A DNA stretch of 64,000 nt from Leptospira tipperaryensis. GTDB lineage: Bacteria > Spirochaetota > Leptospiria > Leptospirales > Leptospiraceae. How positions within the stretch are numbered: position 1 is the first letter of the stretch; each line of letters opens with the position of its first letter. The notes beneath the pieces were generated by a model that saw only the letters and a program-made list of their open reading frames with translations, searched no databases and was not told where the DNA came from. Below are positions 48,573 to 63,694 of this stretch, piece by piece. The DNA is taken from contig NZ_CP015218.1 of NCBI RefSeq assembly GCF_001729245.1, positions 248,001 through 312,000 of the forward strand, written 5' to 3'. The translations under genes and the position numbers were made by a program.

Positions 48573-48576
<4 letters not shown>
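48037..48576 (-). CDS. aroK: Shikimate kinase
   Basis: A 179-residue kinase of the aromatic amino-acid (shikimate) pathway. The Walker A loop is [15 protein letters not shown] (about residues 8-22), followed by [11 protein letters not shown] (Asp at about 33), [10 protein letters not shown] (Arg/Glu near 60), [10 protein letters not shown] (about 79-88), DPTRPALS (lid Arg, about 128-135) and [12 protein letters not shown] (about 146-157). These cover all substrate contacts. It starts with TTG and overlaps the HDOD gene's stop as TTGA, so it is coupled to it. A shikimate gene next to chemotaxis and HDOD genes is unusual. Confidence 0.92.
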
Positions 48577-49429
<853 letters not shown>

Positions 49430-49936
49430 TTACCTGACCTTGTAGAGGTACTTTTCAAAACCCGCTTTCTTCAAAAGGACGCGTCCGTCGTCCAAATACA
49501 AGCTGATGGTTCTTCCATCGTTACCTCCGACATCTTCCACAATTAAAGGAATTTTGTTTTGTTCTAATATGGCACGCGCCGTCAAAATATTCTGTTCTCC
49601 GATATTCTGAAGAAAGCTGGATTGAACCCCTTTGAACATAGAGGCGCCTCCAAAAAGACGTCCGGAATAATCCCCCGGATGACAACCCAACTCGATCATC
49701 TTTTTGATCAACAGAGGAATTGCGGTTTCCGCGTATTTGAATGGATTCTTCTGTGAATCTTTGCCGCCCGGATCCTTGGAGAGCATGAAGTGAGACATTG
49801 CTCCGACTTTTTTTTCGGGAGCGTAAAAGACGACTCCGATACAGGATCCAAGAGTTGTCCTTAGAATTTCGGGAGACTGCCCGCCTTGCAGGTCAGCGAT
49901 TCCAACATTGACTACCTTAGTTCCTTTTGCCAGCAT
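49430..49936 (-). CDS. cheD: Chemoreceptor glutamine deamidase CheD
   Basis: A 168-residue CheD that deamidates glutamines on chemoreceptors and so tunes their response. The catalytic Cys is in [12 protein letters not shown] (Cys about 32) and the His in [11 protein letters not shown] (His about 49); a Thr before the Cys completes the triad. The family's G-GGASMF segment (about 94-100) and late [12 protein letters not shown] stretch are present. It heads a three-gene operon with the HDOD protein and aroK. Its targets would be MCPs such as the one at 62.1-63.7 kb. Confidence 0.94.
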   Translation of the reverse strand: MLAKGTKVVNVGIADLQGGQSPEILRTTLGSCIGVVFYAPEKKVGAMSHFMLSKDPGGKDSQKNPFKYAETAIPLLIKKMIELGCHPGDYSGRLFGGASMFKGVQSSFLQNIGEQNILTARAILEQNKIPLIVEDVGGNDGRTISLYLDDGRVLLKKAGFEKYLYKVR

Positions 49937-50166
49937 TTGTATCCGTTATCCGGGTGATATCTCGTTCTAAAAGAGTATCCAAGACAATATAGTAACGTCC
50001 CGAATTCTTCAATACTTTTTTGAGACGTTCGAAAAAGTAGATTACCACAATTCGTGAAGTCGCGGTTTTTCTACAAGCAACGATTTTCTTTTTCATTTTG
50101 TTTGTAAGAATCTCGAGTAGAATTTCATTTTACGCGACGATCCGGGTTTCATACACTGCTTTTGGA

Positions 50167-51389
<1,223 letters not shown>

Positions 51390-51393
<4 letters not shown>

Positions 51394-53522
51394 ACTTACA
51401 ACTCCGGAAAATCAAAGCCATTCTCGCGATTGTTTTGGCTTTTTCCGGAGTCGTTTCCATTTCCGCCGAGGAATCCGATTCTTCCGAATTCGAACCCTCG
51501 GTGATTATGGAAGACGTGGATCTCCAACCGTATCTCACTTTTTACGAAGATAAAACCGGAAAACTTTCGTTTCCCGAAATTCAAAAAGTATTTCGATCCG
51601 GCAAATCCATTCCTCTTTTTAACAACAGTCTTGGTTATTCGGAAGCCGCGATTTGGATTCGGGTTCCGGTCGCAAACTTAGAACGAGGCACTCGAAATTG
51701 GGTGCTTCAATACGGCTACAGTCTGATCGATTCAATCCAACTCTATTCCACGAGAAACGGAGCTCTTCCTTTAGTCGTTTCCGGGGACGAACTTCCGTTT
51801 GCGACTCGTTTGGCGGAGAATCGAAACTTTCCGTTTCAACTCAGCGAACCTCCTCTTTCCAAAACGGATTATTATCTTCGGATTCAATCCAAAAGTTCCA
51901 TCATCATTCCGCTAACCGCGTTTTCCAGAACCGAATACCTGGAACAAACCGCCAAGGAATATACGACCCTCGGTTTTTATTACGGCGCGATGATCGTAAT
52001 GTTTGTGTATAATCTTTTTCTTTTGGTGATGACCCGGGACAAAAGTTATCTCTATTATAGTATATTCATTTTTTTTGATATTCTATTTCAGTTGACTCTC
52101 AACGGGTTGTCCTATCAATTTCTCTGGCCGAATAGCCCGGAATGGGGGAATATTTGTCTGCCGTTTTTTATGTTCTGCGCTTTTTTGGCGGCTTGTCTTT
52201 TCGGAAAATCCTTTTTAGAATCTTCTAAGATGACTCCAATCACGGATAAATTTTATTATCCTTTGATAGCGATTTGTATTTTCGGATGTGTCGGGTCTCT
52301 TAGTTTTTTTACTTATACGTTTAGCGTAGTCTCGAGTATAGTCGTACTTCTTCTGACTCTTCTCCTTCTTTTAATCAATAGTCTGCAGTGTGTTTGGAAA
52401 GGACACAGACCGGCGAGATTTTTTCTTACCGCCTGGGCCGTCCTCATTTTAGGAAGTTTTTTATACGCAATGAAAGCTTTCGGAATTTTTCCGGATAACT
52501 TTTTTACACAGTGGGGTCTTCAGATCGGATCCGCGATCGAAGTCGCTCTTCTTTCTTTGGGACTCGCGGATCGAATCAAACAACTTTCCTTGAGTTTGGA
52601 AACACAGGCTACCACTCTCAATCTTCTCAAACTTCGGCACGAACAATCTGCGATTCAGTATAAGAATCTTTACGAAGGGGAAGAAGACTTTCTTTTTAAT
52701 CTGGATTCTCACGGAAACATCACCGGAACAAACAAGGCCGTATCCACCTTCCTCGGTTTCAAACCCGGTGACGTAATCGGAAAAAATTTTTTGGAGCTGA
52801 TGTACAATACCGGAGGCCTCGAAGACGCATTCAAAAAATTGTATGTGATGGAAAGAATGGAAGAACTTTCGAACACGAGAAAGCCGGTTTATTTTCGCGC
52901 GGACTTTTTACAGAAATATCTCAAAGAACCGAAGGAACTCCAAGTGCGTCTTCAAGTTCTGGACCACGATTCCGGGCGCGAAATTTTGGGAAGGGCTTAC
53001 GAACCGGATCAGGATTTGATGGGAAGATTTTTGGACGAAGAAAGAATCGTATTCTCCGTAAACAATTATCTTCAAAACGCGGAACTTCTGAGTCAGAGGC
53101 TTACTTTTAATCTCGTCCGATTTACGGATCCTACGATCGCGCTTTCCATTCGGACGAGCCTCAGAGAAATGTTGATCAACGCGATCGAACACGGGAATCT
53201 CAACATTTCCAACGAGGACAAGGCTAAGGCTTTGAAAACCGGAAATTACTTTCAGTTCATTCTTACACGACAAAACGATCCGTACTACAGAGATAAAAAA
53301 ATTCTCGTGGAATATTTTCTTTCCAGACAAAAAGTAGGTTATAGAATTACGGACGAAGGCAAGGGCTTTAACCACGCGAGAACGGTTAGAAACGCGGTAA
53401 CAAAAACGGAAGAAACTACCTCGTTGCAAACCAGAGGAATCGCATTCGCACTTTCTACCTTTGACGTCGTAAAGTTCAATTCCACAGGCAATAGGGTGAC
53501 CTTGGTCAAATACTTTAAATGA
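51390..53522 (+). CDS. 7TM-DISM receptor with PAS and RsbW-like ATPase domain
   Basis: A 710-residue membrane receptor. Signal peptide (about 1-26), periplasmic 7TMR-DISMED2 domain (about 35-185), seven helices (about 190-400), a coiled linker, a PAS domain (about 430-545, with EDFLFNLDSHGNITG) and a C-terminal HATPase domain (about 580-710). The N-box EMLINAIEHGNLN and the G1 motif DEGKGF are kept, but no His-kinase dimerisation helix with a phosphorylated His is seen. The ATPase resembles RsbW/SpoIIAB anti-sigma kinases, so it may phosphorylate a protein Ser rather than act as a His kinase. Starts with GTG, overlapping the TraB stop. Confidence 0.88.
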
Positions 53523-54082
53523 AACATTCCATTTTTATAATATTATTTCTTTCGATCTGTTCTTCATGCGCGAGTTCAGGCCGCTCCGGAAAAAGAAATC
53601 TCCCCAAAGAACTCCCCATAGTCTTGCAGGAACTCTCTTCCTCTTTGAAAAAACAAATCCAGACCAATCGGGAATCTTCATTACCCGAACGAAAGAATGC
53701 TCTGAAACTCGCGGTCCTTCCTTTGTTAAACGAAAACGGATCCGTAACGAATCTCGGATCCAATATCTCCGGACAACTTCTCACTCAGATGAACGAACCG
53801 GGCAAATTGATTCTCGTCGAAAAATCCCAGTTGAATCGATTGATCGACGAACAGACGTTTCAAAAATCGGGGCTTGTGCTTTCGGATAAGTCACTCGAGA
53901 TCGGAAAACTTTCCGGTGTGGATCTGATTCTTTTGGGTTCCGTTCAGTTCAACGATCAGACGTTTGTATTACAACTTCGCGTGGTTTCTCTTCAATCCGG
54001 AGAAATTTTGGCGTTAGGCGAGGGAGTTTTTGATTCGAACGACGCTCTTTACGATCAATATCGGATTTTGAACAAACCTTAA
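53519..54082 (+). CDS. FlgO/CsgG-like lipoprotein
   Basis: A 187-residue lipoprotein. The signal segment ends in FLSICSSC; either Cys14 or Cys17 may carry the lipid. The mature domain (about 60-180) has the KLAVLPLLNENGSVTNLG opening, then LVEKSQLNRLIDEQ and GVDLILLGSVQF, which match the FlgO/CsgG-like fold used in flagellar or curli outer-membrane lipoproteins. It is co-translated with the sensor gene (ATGA overlap), so it could act with that receptor in the periplasm. Confidence 0.85.
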   Translation: MKHSIFIILFLSICSSCASSGRSGKRNLPKELPIVLQELSSSLKKQIQTNRESSLPERKNALKLAVLPLLNENGSVTNLGSNISGQLLTQMNEPGKLILVEKSQLNRLIDEQTFQKSGLVLSDKSLEIGKLSGVDLILLGSVQFNDQTFVLQLRVVSLQSGEILALGEGVFDSNDALYDQYRILNKP

Positions 54083-54092
54083 AAAATCGACG

Positions 54093-54788
54093 TTAGACAG
54101 ATTCCGACTCAATCAATAGCTGTTCAAAAAACGATCCGAATTTCTTTTCTGCGTTCACAAAATGAATTTCCAAAATCCAGAATCGTTCCTTTCCTTCGAA
54201 TGTTTCTTTTAGATTCAGAAAATTCTCCTCACAGATATAATTGATTTTGCTTATAGAATGATTCTTTTTATGAGGGAACTCATCGATGATATGACCCGCA
54301 ATTTCACTTCCAAAAAGATAACCGTCTTCCGATGCGAGTTTTTTTGCGAAGTCGAAAAGTTCCTTACCCGTAATGGATTCTTTAGAAAAATAATAATCTC
54401 TACAACGATTCCATGCATTCTCTACGCAGGATCGGATGCGTAACTTTTCCGGATCGTTTCCCAGAACATAAGTTCTTCCAAAATCGGCTTCCATGTCTTC
54501 AAAGACCGGTCCCAAATCGATCCAGAGAATATCGTCCTCTTGAATGAAAAGGTCTTCCGGATCAAAATCATAAGGAAGGACCGTGTTCTTGCCGGTGCGT
54601 ACGATTTTTTTGTGCCAGTATTTGGAAACTCCAAACTCGGATTTTGCCAGTTCATAAATAAGCGCGCTCGTTTCTTTTTCGGAATTGCCGGGTTGAACGA
54701 TCCGATTGTTTTCGATCCGTTGAAACAAGTCCGAAGCTTTTTCCTCCGCCACTTTCAGTGTCTTTAATTTTTCTGATCGATTCGTCAC
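54093..54788 (-). CDS. M24 family metallopeptidase
   Basis: A 231-residue pita-bread fold protein without an N-terminal creatinase-like domain. The two metal Asp residues are in DILWIDLGPVFEDMEADFGRTY, in parts at about 86-107; the metal His is in SEIAGHIIDEFPHKK (about 160-174), and the acidic pair in FWILEIHFV (about 203-211) and near FFEQLLIE. It would be a small Xaa-Pro-type peptidase or an inactive relative. The start is GTG 54788. It is convergent with the FlgO-like gene. Confidence 0.8.
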   Translation of the reverse strand: MTNRSEKLKTLKVAEEKASDLFQRIENNRIVQPGNSEKETSALIYELAKSEFGVSKYWHKKIVRTGKNTVLPYDFDPEDLFIQEDDILWIDLGPVFEDMEADFGRTYVLGNDPEKLRIRSCVENAWNRCRDYYFSKESITGKELFDFAKKLASEDGYLFGSEIAGHIIDEFPHKKNHSISKINYICEENFLNLKETFEGKERFWILEIHFVNAEKKFGSFFEQLLIESESV

Positions 54789-54828
54789 AGTAATATCGCC
54801 GCCTAATTTTCTTAGGGAAGGATGTCGG

Positions 54829-55710
<882 letters not shown>

Positions 55711-55721
55711 GGTGAAAAGAC

Positions 55722-57565
<1,844 letters not shown>

Positions 57566-57681
57566 AGAATCCTCCATCCAATCTTTTTCTTAGAACGATT
57601 TATAAATGGTTCTAAATATCTCAACTGTTATGATGGACTCGGGTCCGGAAACGGACGGATCTTTTGCAAACAAAGGCTGAA

Positions 57682-59034
57682 ATGACAACTTCTAAAAGTC
57701 CGAAGATCCGCTCCTTTGACGAAGGCGAGATTGAACAATTTAAGAACGTCTTTATCAATGAGAATCGTGGGAAACCGATCGTTCTCCTTCGATTTCAAGA
57801 TATCAAATCCCTTTCTTTTCTAGACTTTTTACAATTGGTTCCGATCCGAATTTCGGAGCTGCATCCCGGCGCGGAGAATCATTATTCTTACTATTGTTAC
57901 GGTGATAAGAAGAATCTTCTGATCGGAGTCGCTCCCGTTCAAATCCACGGATCCAACGGATTCTTAAACTTTGATTCCGTTTTAGGAAGATTCCGAGAAG
58001 TCTCGATCAAAAACGGATCGATGAACTTCGACTTCGGAATCGCAAGAACCCAGTGCAATTATATCTCTTATGTCGATGAAATCTTTCACGAGTTGGAAGT
58101 TTCTTCTCTCAAAAATCTGAAGGACAATCTCATACGTTGGAGTTGGACCTATCTCAATCGAGTCAACGATTACTTTGCGGGAGAGAAAGCCGACGCGGTC
58201 ATTCAACCGATCATCCACTACAACCACAAACTTCATACGTATTCAATGAAGGGCGGAGAGGTTTTTGTGGGCGGGGAAGCTTACGCCGGTTATGCGGACC
58301 TGATCCGGGATATTCCTCACGATCAGGACTTAAATCGAATCGAACTTTTGATTTTGGAAAAGCTTACGATGTGTTGCAACGGAGCCCCCGGACTTCTCAA
58401 GTTCAATATTTCTCCGCAGACTCTTATCGATACGTTTGATACCGACGAAAAGGTGACTCGCTTTCACAATCTTCTTCTCAATCAAAATCTCAACCCGGCT
58501 CTCGTAAGAATGGAACTGATCGAAAAACCTTACGAAGAAACCGAGATTACTCTGAAGAGCGTCTGCAAACGATTTTGGAATTTCGGAATCAGCTTTGCCG
58601 CTGACGATTTCGGAGTCAAAAGTCAGAGTCATCAGATCGTTTTGGATCTCGGGGAAATGATCAAAGAATTTAAACTCGATCCGATCAGTTTTAAGTTTAA
58701 GGCGGATCAAGACCTAACTAAGTTCTTAGACAACCTCGCCTTTATCGATTATTGCAGAAGATTATCCGACAACAGAGAAGCGATCATCACGGCGGAAGCT
58801 CTGGAAGACATCGATTCTCTCAACTTTCTGATAACGCACCAAGTTTATTACTTCCAAGCCAATCTCTTCTGTACAAAAATTTCCATCGAAGAATACGTGG
58901 AAATTTTTGATGAGATGCAAGATTTGCCGGAATCGGTCGTAAATAAAATTTTAAATTCGGAAGAATTGCTCTTAAAGCTAAAAGCGAAAGGGAATATCTT
59001 TAAACTTTCGAAAGAACTGGGATTGATTTCTTAA
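57682..59034 (+). CDS. EAL domain protein (cyclic di-GMP phosphodiesterase-like)
   Basis: A 450-residue cytoplasmic protein. The N-terminal 170 residues are a non-typical sensor part. The EAL domain (about 180-425) has GGEAYAGY in place of the EAL signature, KFNISPQTL (Asn), RMELIEKPYEE (Glu), SFAADDFGVKSQS (both Asp), ISFKFKAD (Lys) and ITAEALEDID (Glu). Only the third residue of E-A-L is changed (Tyr), so activity is likely kept. I start at ATG 57682, with AAAGG before it; an in-frame TTG lies 18 nt upstream. It would lower the cyclic di-GMP made by the cyclase at 10.4-12.2 kb. Confidence 0.82.
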   Translation: MTTSKSPKIRSFDEGEIEQFKNVFINENRGKPIVLLRFQDIKSLSFLDFLQLVPIRISELHPGAENHYSYYCYGDKKNLLIGVAPVQIHGSNGFLNFDSVLGRFREVSIKNGSMNFDFGIARTQCNYISYVDEIFHELEVSSLKNLKDNLIRWSWTYLNRVNDYFAGEKADAVIQPIIHYNHKLHTYSMKGGEVFVGGEAYAGYADLIRDIPHDQDLNRIELLILEKLTMCCNGAPGLLKFNISPQTLIDTFDTDEKVTRFHNLLLNQNLNPALVRMELIEKPYEETEITLKSVCKRFWNFGISFAADDFGVKSQSHQIVLDLGEMIKEFKLDPISFKFKADQDLTKFLDNLAFIDYCRRLSDNREAIITAEALEDIDSLNFLITHQVYYFQANLFCTKISIEEYVEIFDEMQDLPESVVNKILNSEELLLKLKAKGNIFKLSKELGLIS

Positions 59035-59146
59035 TCGATTTTCTTTTTCTTCCGAATTTCTATCTTCGACGTTGTAGGAATCTTTAGAACATAAGACCGA
59101 TTTTTATTTCATCGGCCATATGTTCTTTTCGATCTGGATTCTTCCT

Positions 59147-61546
59147 TTATTCTTTTAAGAACGAAAGATTGGATTTTTGACTGACGATCGTTCCGTCCTT
59201 CATCGTAACGGAAAGCGCGTCGCCTGACTTTTCGATCTCGATCTTAAACTTTCCGTCCTTGTCTATAATCGGAGATTCTTCCACATACTTTCCTTCAAAG
59301 ATTTTCTTCTTATTGAACTTCACGACATAGTTTACGTTGTCCTGACTTTCAATTTCCAGAAGCACTTGACTGACTCCGTTGTTTCCGTCCCAGGCCATAG
59401 CAGTCCACGGTCCTTTGAACTTTTCAAGAGTAGAATCTCCTCCAAAGGTTCGTTTTTTCGGTGCGACAACCGCCGAAGAAAGAACCGCAGAAGCAGGAAG
59501 GGAATTTCCGCTTTCACCGCCCAGATCCGATTTGGAAGTCACCGAATACAAAAAGAGTGTTTCTTTCGCGGGAACATCGGCTACATAAGAATTCTTATTT
59601 CCGGAAGATCCAAGAAAGGTCCAAGATGATTCTCCTCTCTTCTTGCGAAAAATGTAATATTCCGAAGCTTCTTTTACTTTATCCCAAGTGAGAGAAATTT
59701 TTGCGGCCTTTGTATCCAAGATCCCTTTTACGTTTTCCGGAGCTGAAAGTTTCACGCCCCTCTGTTTGTTCGGATCCGTAAATCCATAGGCAAAACTTGA
59801 GAATGGTCCGTTTTTTCCTTCTTCGTTTACCGCGGTCACGGAATAATACGCATAACGTGCAGGAAGGTTTTCATCGATAAATTCTTCAGCGCCGGTTTCG
59901 GAAATTTTTTCCCAAGCGCCTCCGCCGATCCAACCGGATTTCACATAACGGAACACGAAGTATTTCGAAGCGCCCGAAACTTTTTTCCATCTCAGTTCGA
60001 TCTTACTCTGATACGCTCCTCTCGTCGCAACCAAACCAAGAGGTTTTGCAGGAGGAGTTTTCGGCTGCGAAGTAAATCCGCTCGCTGCGTCCGAAGGTTC
60101 TCCGGTTTTGCCGTTTAGTTTTGCGGAAACCACATAGATTTCGACGACCCCTTTTTTGGCCGCGGCTACATCCGTAAAACTATTCAGTTTAGAATTTCCT
60201 ATCGGGTTGTATCGCTTCTGGGTCTTGTTATACTTAAAAACCTGATATTCTGCGGAAGCATCCGCCGGTTCCCAAGCGAGCTCGACCTTATTATCATACT
60301 GTCCTTGTGTCGCCTTGAGTCCTAAGACTTTCGGAGGTGGTTTTAATTCTTCCGTCTTTGCAAAACCGATCACTTCTCCGGGAGAAAGATCCGAAGCGGC
60401 CGTATCGGTAAGAGTTAGAATTCTGTATTTGTATGCGAGGTTCGGCTGAACTCCGTCGTCATTAAAACTATTAGTAGAAGAAAGACCGATCTTGGAAAAA
60501 CCGGAATCTCCGGGAGCCTTTCTATGAACCTCGTAACCGACCGCGCCGGGAACAACTTCCCAGTTGATCGTAACCTTATCGCTAAAACTTCCTTGAGAAG
60601 CGTTGATCGTAGAAGGTGGAACGGGATTGTTATCGCTTGAAACCGCAGCAGGATCCGGAGTATCGGAATCGGGTTTACCATGGTCGGTAACGGCTTCAAC
60701 TTGATCCACCATCACGAAGGCGCCCTGACAAATTTTTGTAAACCAGCGATAGTCGATATAACCGTAACCTTGATCGCCCCAATCCTTTCCCCAAGAATTG
60801 ATAAACTTTACGGCATTCTTAGAATCATCGTAACCGACAAGAGCGATCGCGTGTCCACCGTAGGTCTTACCGAGACCTTCTTTGTAGACCGTATTTCCTT
60901 TTAAGTTAAAGAAATTCTCATATACTAATATTCCCGCGACGACCGGTTTGCCTTCCGCAAGTTGAGCCTTTACCTCCGAAAGATCGGTTGTTTTTACACG
61001 AAGATATTCTTTCGCCTTAAATCGGGACGCCGCGTTAATGGCAGCTTGCGAAGGACGCGCCCTGTAATCCGCGGGATTGTAAGGCATTTGATCCCAAGGA
61101 GCCGCGCCCATCTCGACCATCACTCTCATCGCGTCCGAGATCAAAGAACCGTTGTCTCTTCCCCCGTTGATCTGATTGTAGATAAAGGCGGGTGAAAAAA
61201 TTTGACTGTAATTGGGGTTCCCGTCTTGAGTACGAAGAGACCAATTTTTAGAACCTTTTCTTTCTATGTATTCCTGAAAACTTTTCGTCGCGTAGGCGGT
61301 CGACCAGGCAACACAACTTCCTTGTTCGCCCTGATTTCCCACGGGAGGCATAGAATCGGAAAGATCCACTCTGGAAGAAAGCCCTCGATGGGAAATTCCA
61401 TACGGATTGGTATCTTTTAGAGAAGAAAGAAGTTCGGAAGATTCCTGCTTCATCCCCAAAGACCTCATAGAAGGCTGGGAAAAAACGGAAGTTTGGGCCA
61501 ATAAAAATAGAATTGAAATTACTATAGAATATCTTGAAATTCTCAT
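59147..61546 (-). CDS. Papain-family (C1A) protease with fibronectin type III repeats
   Basis: A 799-residue secreted protein. Signal peptide about 1-23. The protease domain (about 57-290) has no separate inhibitory propeptide: it opens with VDLSDSMPPVGNQGEQGSCVAWS (Gln72 and Cys78, in parts), with His232 in GGHAIALVGYDD and Asn250 in INSWGKDWG, so the triad is complete. Four fibronectin type III-like repeats follow (about 310-400, 408-495, 500-590, 605-690), each with a K-x-x-x-SW/W-E pattern and a Y-x-V-x-A end, then a C-terminal beta domain. It is probably exposed at or released from the cell surface. It lies 9 bp upstream of the end of a small exported protein gene. Confidence 0.9.
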   Translation of the reverse strand: MRISRYSIVISILFLLAQTSVFSQPSMRSLGMKQESSELLSSLKDTNPYGISHRGLSSRVDLSDSMPPVGNQGEQGSCVAWSTAYATKSFQEYIERKGSKNWSLRTQDGNPNYSQIFSPAFIYNQINGGRDNGSLISDAMRVMVEMGAAPWDQMPYNPADYRARPSQAAINAASRFKAKEYLRVKTTDLSEVKAQLAEGKPVVAGILVYENFFNLKGNTVYKEGLGKTYGGHAIALVGYDDSKNAVKFINSWGKDWGDQGYGYIDYRWFTKICQGAFVMVDQVEAVTDHGKPDSDTPDPAAVSSDNNPVPPSTINASQGSFSDKVTINWEVVPGAVGYEVHRKAPGDSGFSKIGLSSTNSFNDDGVQPNLAYKYRILTLTDTAASDLSPGEVIGFAKTEELKPPPKVLGLKATQGQYDNKVELAWEPADASAEYQVFKYNKTQKRYNPIGNSKLNSFTDVAAAKKGVVEIYVVSAKLNGKTGEPSDAASGFTSQPKTPPAKPLGLVATRGAYQSKIELRWKKVSGASKYFVFRYVKSGWIGGGAWEKISETGAEEFIDENLPARYAYYSVTAVNEEGKNGPFSSFAYGFTDPNKQRGVKLSAPENVKGILDTKAAKISLTWDKVKEASEYYIFRKKRGESSWTFLGSSGNKNSYVADVPAKETLFLYSVTSKSDLGGESGNSLPASAVLSSAVVAPKKRTFGGDSTLEKFKGPWTAMAWDGNNGVSQVLLEIESQDNVNYVVKFNKKKIFEGKYVEESPIIDKDGKFKIEIEKSGDALSVTMKDGTIVSQKSNLSFLKE

Positions 61547-61555
61547 ATACTTAAC

Positions 61556-62014
61556 TTAGTTCCCTTTTTGAGACTGAATTATTTCTTTTATCTGATCTTC
61601 CGTTTCTCTCGAATATTCCTTAAACGCAAACGGATGCGGTTCGTACAGGGCGATCAACTTAGATTCGTTTCCCTTGCTGTCTTTTACGGTTTTTTGAATT
61701 AAAAATAAAATGTAGTCTCCTTCCGGAGGAGCGGCTTTCAGCCATTTGCCCAACAATTCCGGAAAAATCATAAATCCGATTTCAAACTTAATCGGTAATT
61801 TTTCTCCGCCTTTCCAGGGTTTCAAAATTTCAACGGTCGCAGTTACTGACACTGAAGTTTCGGAGATTTTTTTCTCGTGAACGTTTGTAATCCGAGTGAG
61901 AGCGATATAATCCGAATTTCTAATTTGATTTTCAAGAGTCGGAGGAGTGGAAAGCGGCAGAAGCGGTAAGGTTAAAAAAAGAAAAGCGATAAAAGCAGAT
62001 CCTTTGAATTTCAT
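61556..62014 (-). CDS. Small exported protein, function unknown
   Basis: A 152-residue protein with a signal peptide (about 1-21, ending LLPLST) and a soluble part with YIALTRITNVHEKK (about 40-53), SVTATVEILKPWKGGEKLPIKFE and PPEGDYILFLIQK, a pattern seen in small secreted proteins whose function I cannot name. I start at ATG 62014 because GGAG lies 7 nt upstream; the frame runs back to 62080. It is 9 bp upstream of the protease gene on the same strand. Confidence 0.65.
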   Translation of the reverse strand: MKFKGSAFIAFLFLTLPLLPLSTPPTLENQIRNSDYIALTRITNVHEKKISETSVSVTATVEILKPWKGGEKLPIKFEIGFMIFPELLGKWLKAAPPEGDYILFLIQKTVKDSKGNESKLIALYEPHPFAFKEYSRETEDQIKEIIQSQKGN

Positions 62015-62088
62015 CTTTGTCTCCATCTGTGTCGTGTTACAGTCAAGGGTGCAGTATAGGTCTTGGAATCGGATCCGCAAGAAATTTT

Positions 62089-63681
62089 TTAATTTTTAAA
62101 AAGGGCTGCTTCTTGTCCTAGGTCACCGGAAACTTCCTCGCATGTTTTTGCGATCTCGGAGGATTCGATCGCCAATTTATGAATAAACTGAGTCGCTCCC
62201 ACGATCGAAACCGAAGATTGTTTTACTTCTTGGATCACTCCGGATTGCTCCCGAATTACGACTTCCAATTCTCCCGCGTTTCGAATGACTCGATCGAATA
62301 TACCGCTCAATCTTTCTCTGACCTTTGTTTGATCCTTTAAGGTTTCAAAAAAAGACTCGGTAACTTTCATAATCTCGTTCACGTCTTCGATCACTTTAGA
62401 AACGGTTTGAGTTCCTTGTTGAACGATCTCCGTATTCTTATCCATCGCCTCGTTTCCGGTTCGGATCAGATGATGAATTTCCTTGATCGTCTTTGCGGTT
62501 TGATCCGCGAGTTTGGAAATCTCGTCCGCGACGACCGCAAAACCTCTTCCTTGTTCTCCGGCGCGCGCGGCTTCGATCGATGCGTTGAGAGAAAGAAGAT
62601 TTACCTTTTCCGCGATATCGTTGATCACCCGTAGTCTCTGCGACATTTCCTGATAACTCGCTGAAACTTTACGAATCGAGTCGTCCATCTTTTGCAAGGA
62701 TTCTTCGCTTTGTCTCGTGTGTTGTCCCGCGTTATCTAAGATTGTCTTGCTATTGACGATCTCGTTTTCCAAGATCTGAAACTTTTCTTCAAAGGTCCCG
62801 TATAGATCCGCAAATTCTTTGTGAGAATCCGATTGCACTTGGGCGGCTTTCGAAACCCTTTCCAAGTTTTGCCAAGCGTTTTCCATAGCGATATCGATCA
62901 CTCCCATGTTGGAAATTTGTTCGTCCGAATTATGAACCACGCCGAGAGCGCTATTGGCCATAGAAGCCATATTCTTTCTTAAAAAATCGACCTTGGACTG
63001 AACCGACTTTTGAATGACAAGATTGGCGGAATGGAATTCTTCCTTTTTAAAATAATTCTCCCAGTAGTCCAAATATTCGTTTTTGAGAAGAATCGAGTAA
63101 TATATAAGAATTCCGGATTCGAATATTACAAAAACAGCATGTATTAGAACAACCTGCAATCCGGCTCCTGTGCTAAAAACTATGATCGGAATTTCGTTCC
63201 ATTTCACTCCAAACTCCTGACAGTAGTTTAGAATTCCATGATGGACCGCGATATAACCGGCGGCGGGAACGATCGCCCTCCAATCTTTATAGATGAGAAG
63301 AAAGGCGAGGGCGCCGAAGACATGAAAGTGCATTTCGATTCTTCCAAATTCGGATTGAATAAAGATACCGGAATAGAGCATCAACAACAAAGAATTTAAG
63401 ACTCTACTAAAAAGAGTTCCTCGAAAGGAGACAAAATTGACGGTGCCTGCGATTCCCAAGGCAAGAGAAGAATACAACGCAAATTCCCAGGTTCCAAAAC
63501 CGAGAGAAAGTAAAACGGCCGCGGGGATATGCGCCAAAAGCAAAATCCAAATAAAACGATCCGCGGACTTCATCTCGGCTCCGAGTTTTTCTTTGGCGCT
63601 GTCTTTCGGAGAAATTCCGAACGAGATCGGATTTTCCGTTAGAGAAGAATTTTCTATGGATTGTATTTCACTTTTTGACAT
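62089..63681 (-). CDS. Methyl-accepting chemotaxis protein with six-helix membrane sensor
   Basis: A 530-residue chemoreceptor. About residues 42-200 hold six hydrophobic helices rather than a periplasmic loop, with [14 protein letters not shown] and [11 protein letters not shown] carrying clustered His within membrane helices. The signalling part (about 270-520) has the conserved hairpin tip [31 protein letters not shown], in parts at about 355-385. The sensor could bind metal or haem, but that is inference. No HAMP domain is obvious. CheD encoded at 49.4 kb could deamidate it. Confidence 0.92.
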   Translation of the reverse strand: MSKSEIQSIENSSLTENPISFGISPKDSAKEKLGAEMKSADRFIWILLLAHIPAAVLLSLGFGTWEFALYSSLALGIAGTVNFVSFRGTLFSRVLNSLLLMLYSGIFIQSEFGRIEMHFHVFGALAFLLIYKDWRAIVPAAGYIAVHHGILNYCQEFGVKWNEIPIIVFSTGAGLQVVLIHAVFVIFESGILIYYSILLKNEYLDYWENYFKKEEFHSANLVIQKSVQSKVDFLRKNMASMANSALGVVHNSDEQISNMGVIDIAMENAWQNLERVSKAAQVQSDSHKEFADLYGTFEEKFQILENEIVNSKTILDNAGQHTRQSEESLQKMDDSIRKVSASYQEMSQRLRVINDIAEKVNLLSLNASIEAARAGEQGRGFAVVADEISKLADQTAKTIKEIHHLIRTGNEAMDKNTEIVQQGTQTVSKVIEDVNEIMKVTESFFETLKDQTKVRERLSGIFDRVIRNAGELEVVIREQSGVIQEVKQSSVSIVGATQFIHKLAIESSEIAKTCEEVSGDLGQEAALFKN

Positions 63682-63694
63682 ACTTTATAAACCT

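Noticed and set aside
52908..53429. 173-residue minus-strand frame opposite the sensor-ATPase gene
   Set aside because: Overlaps the conserved ATPase domain in full and shows no protein-like pattern.
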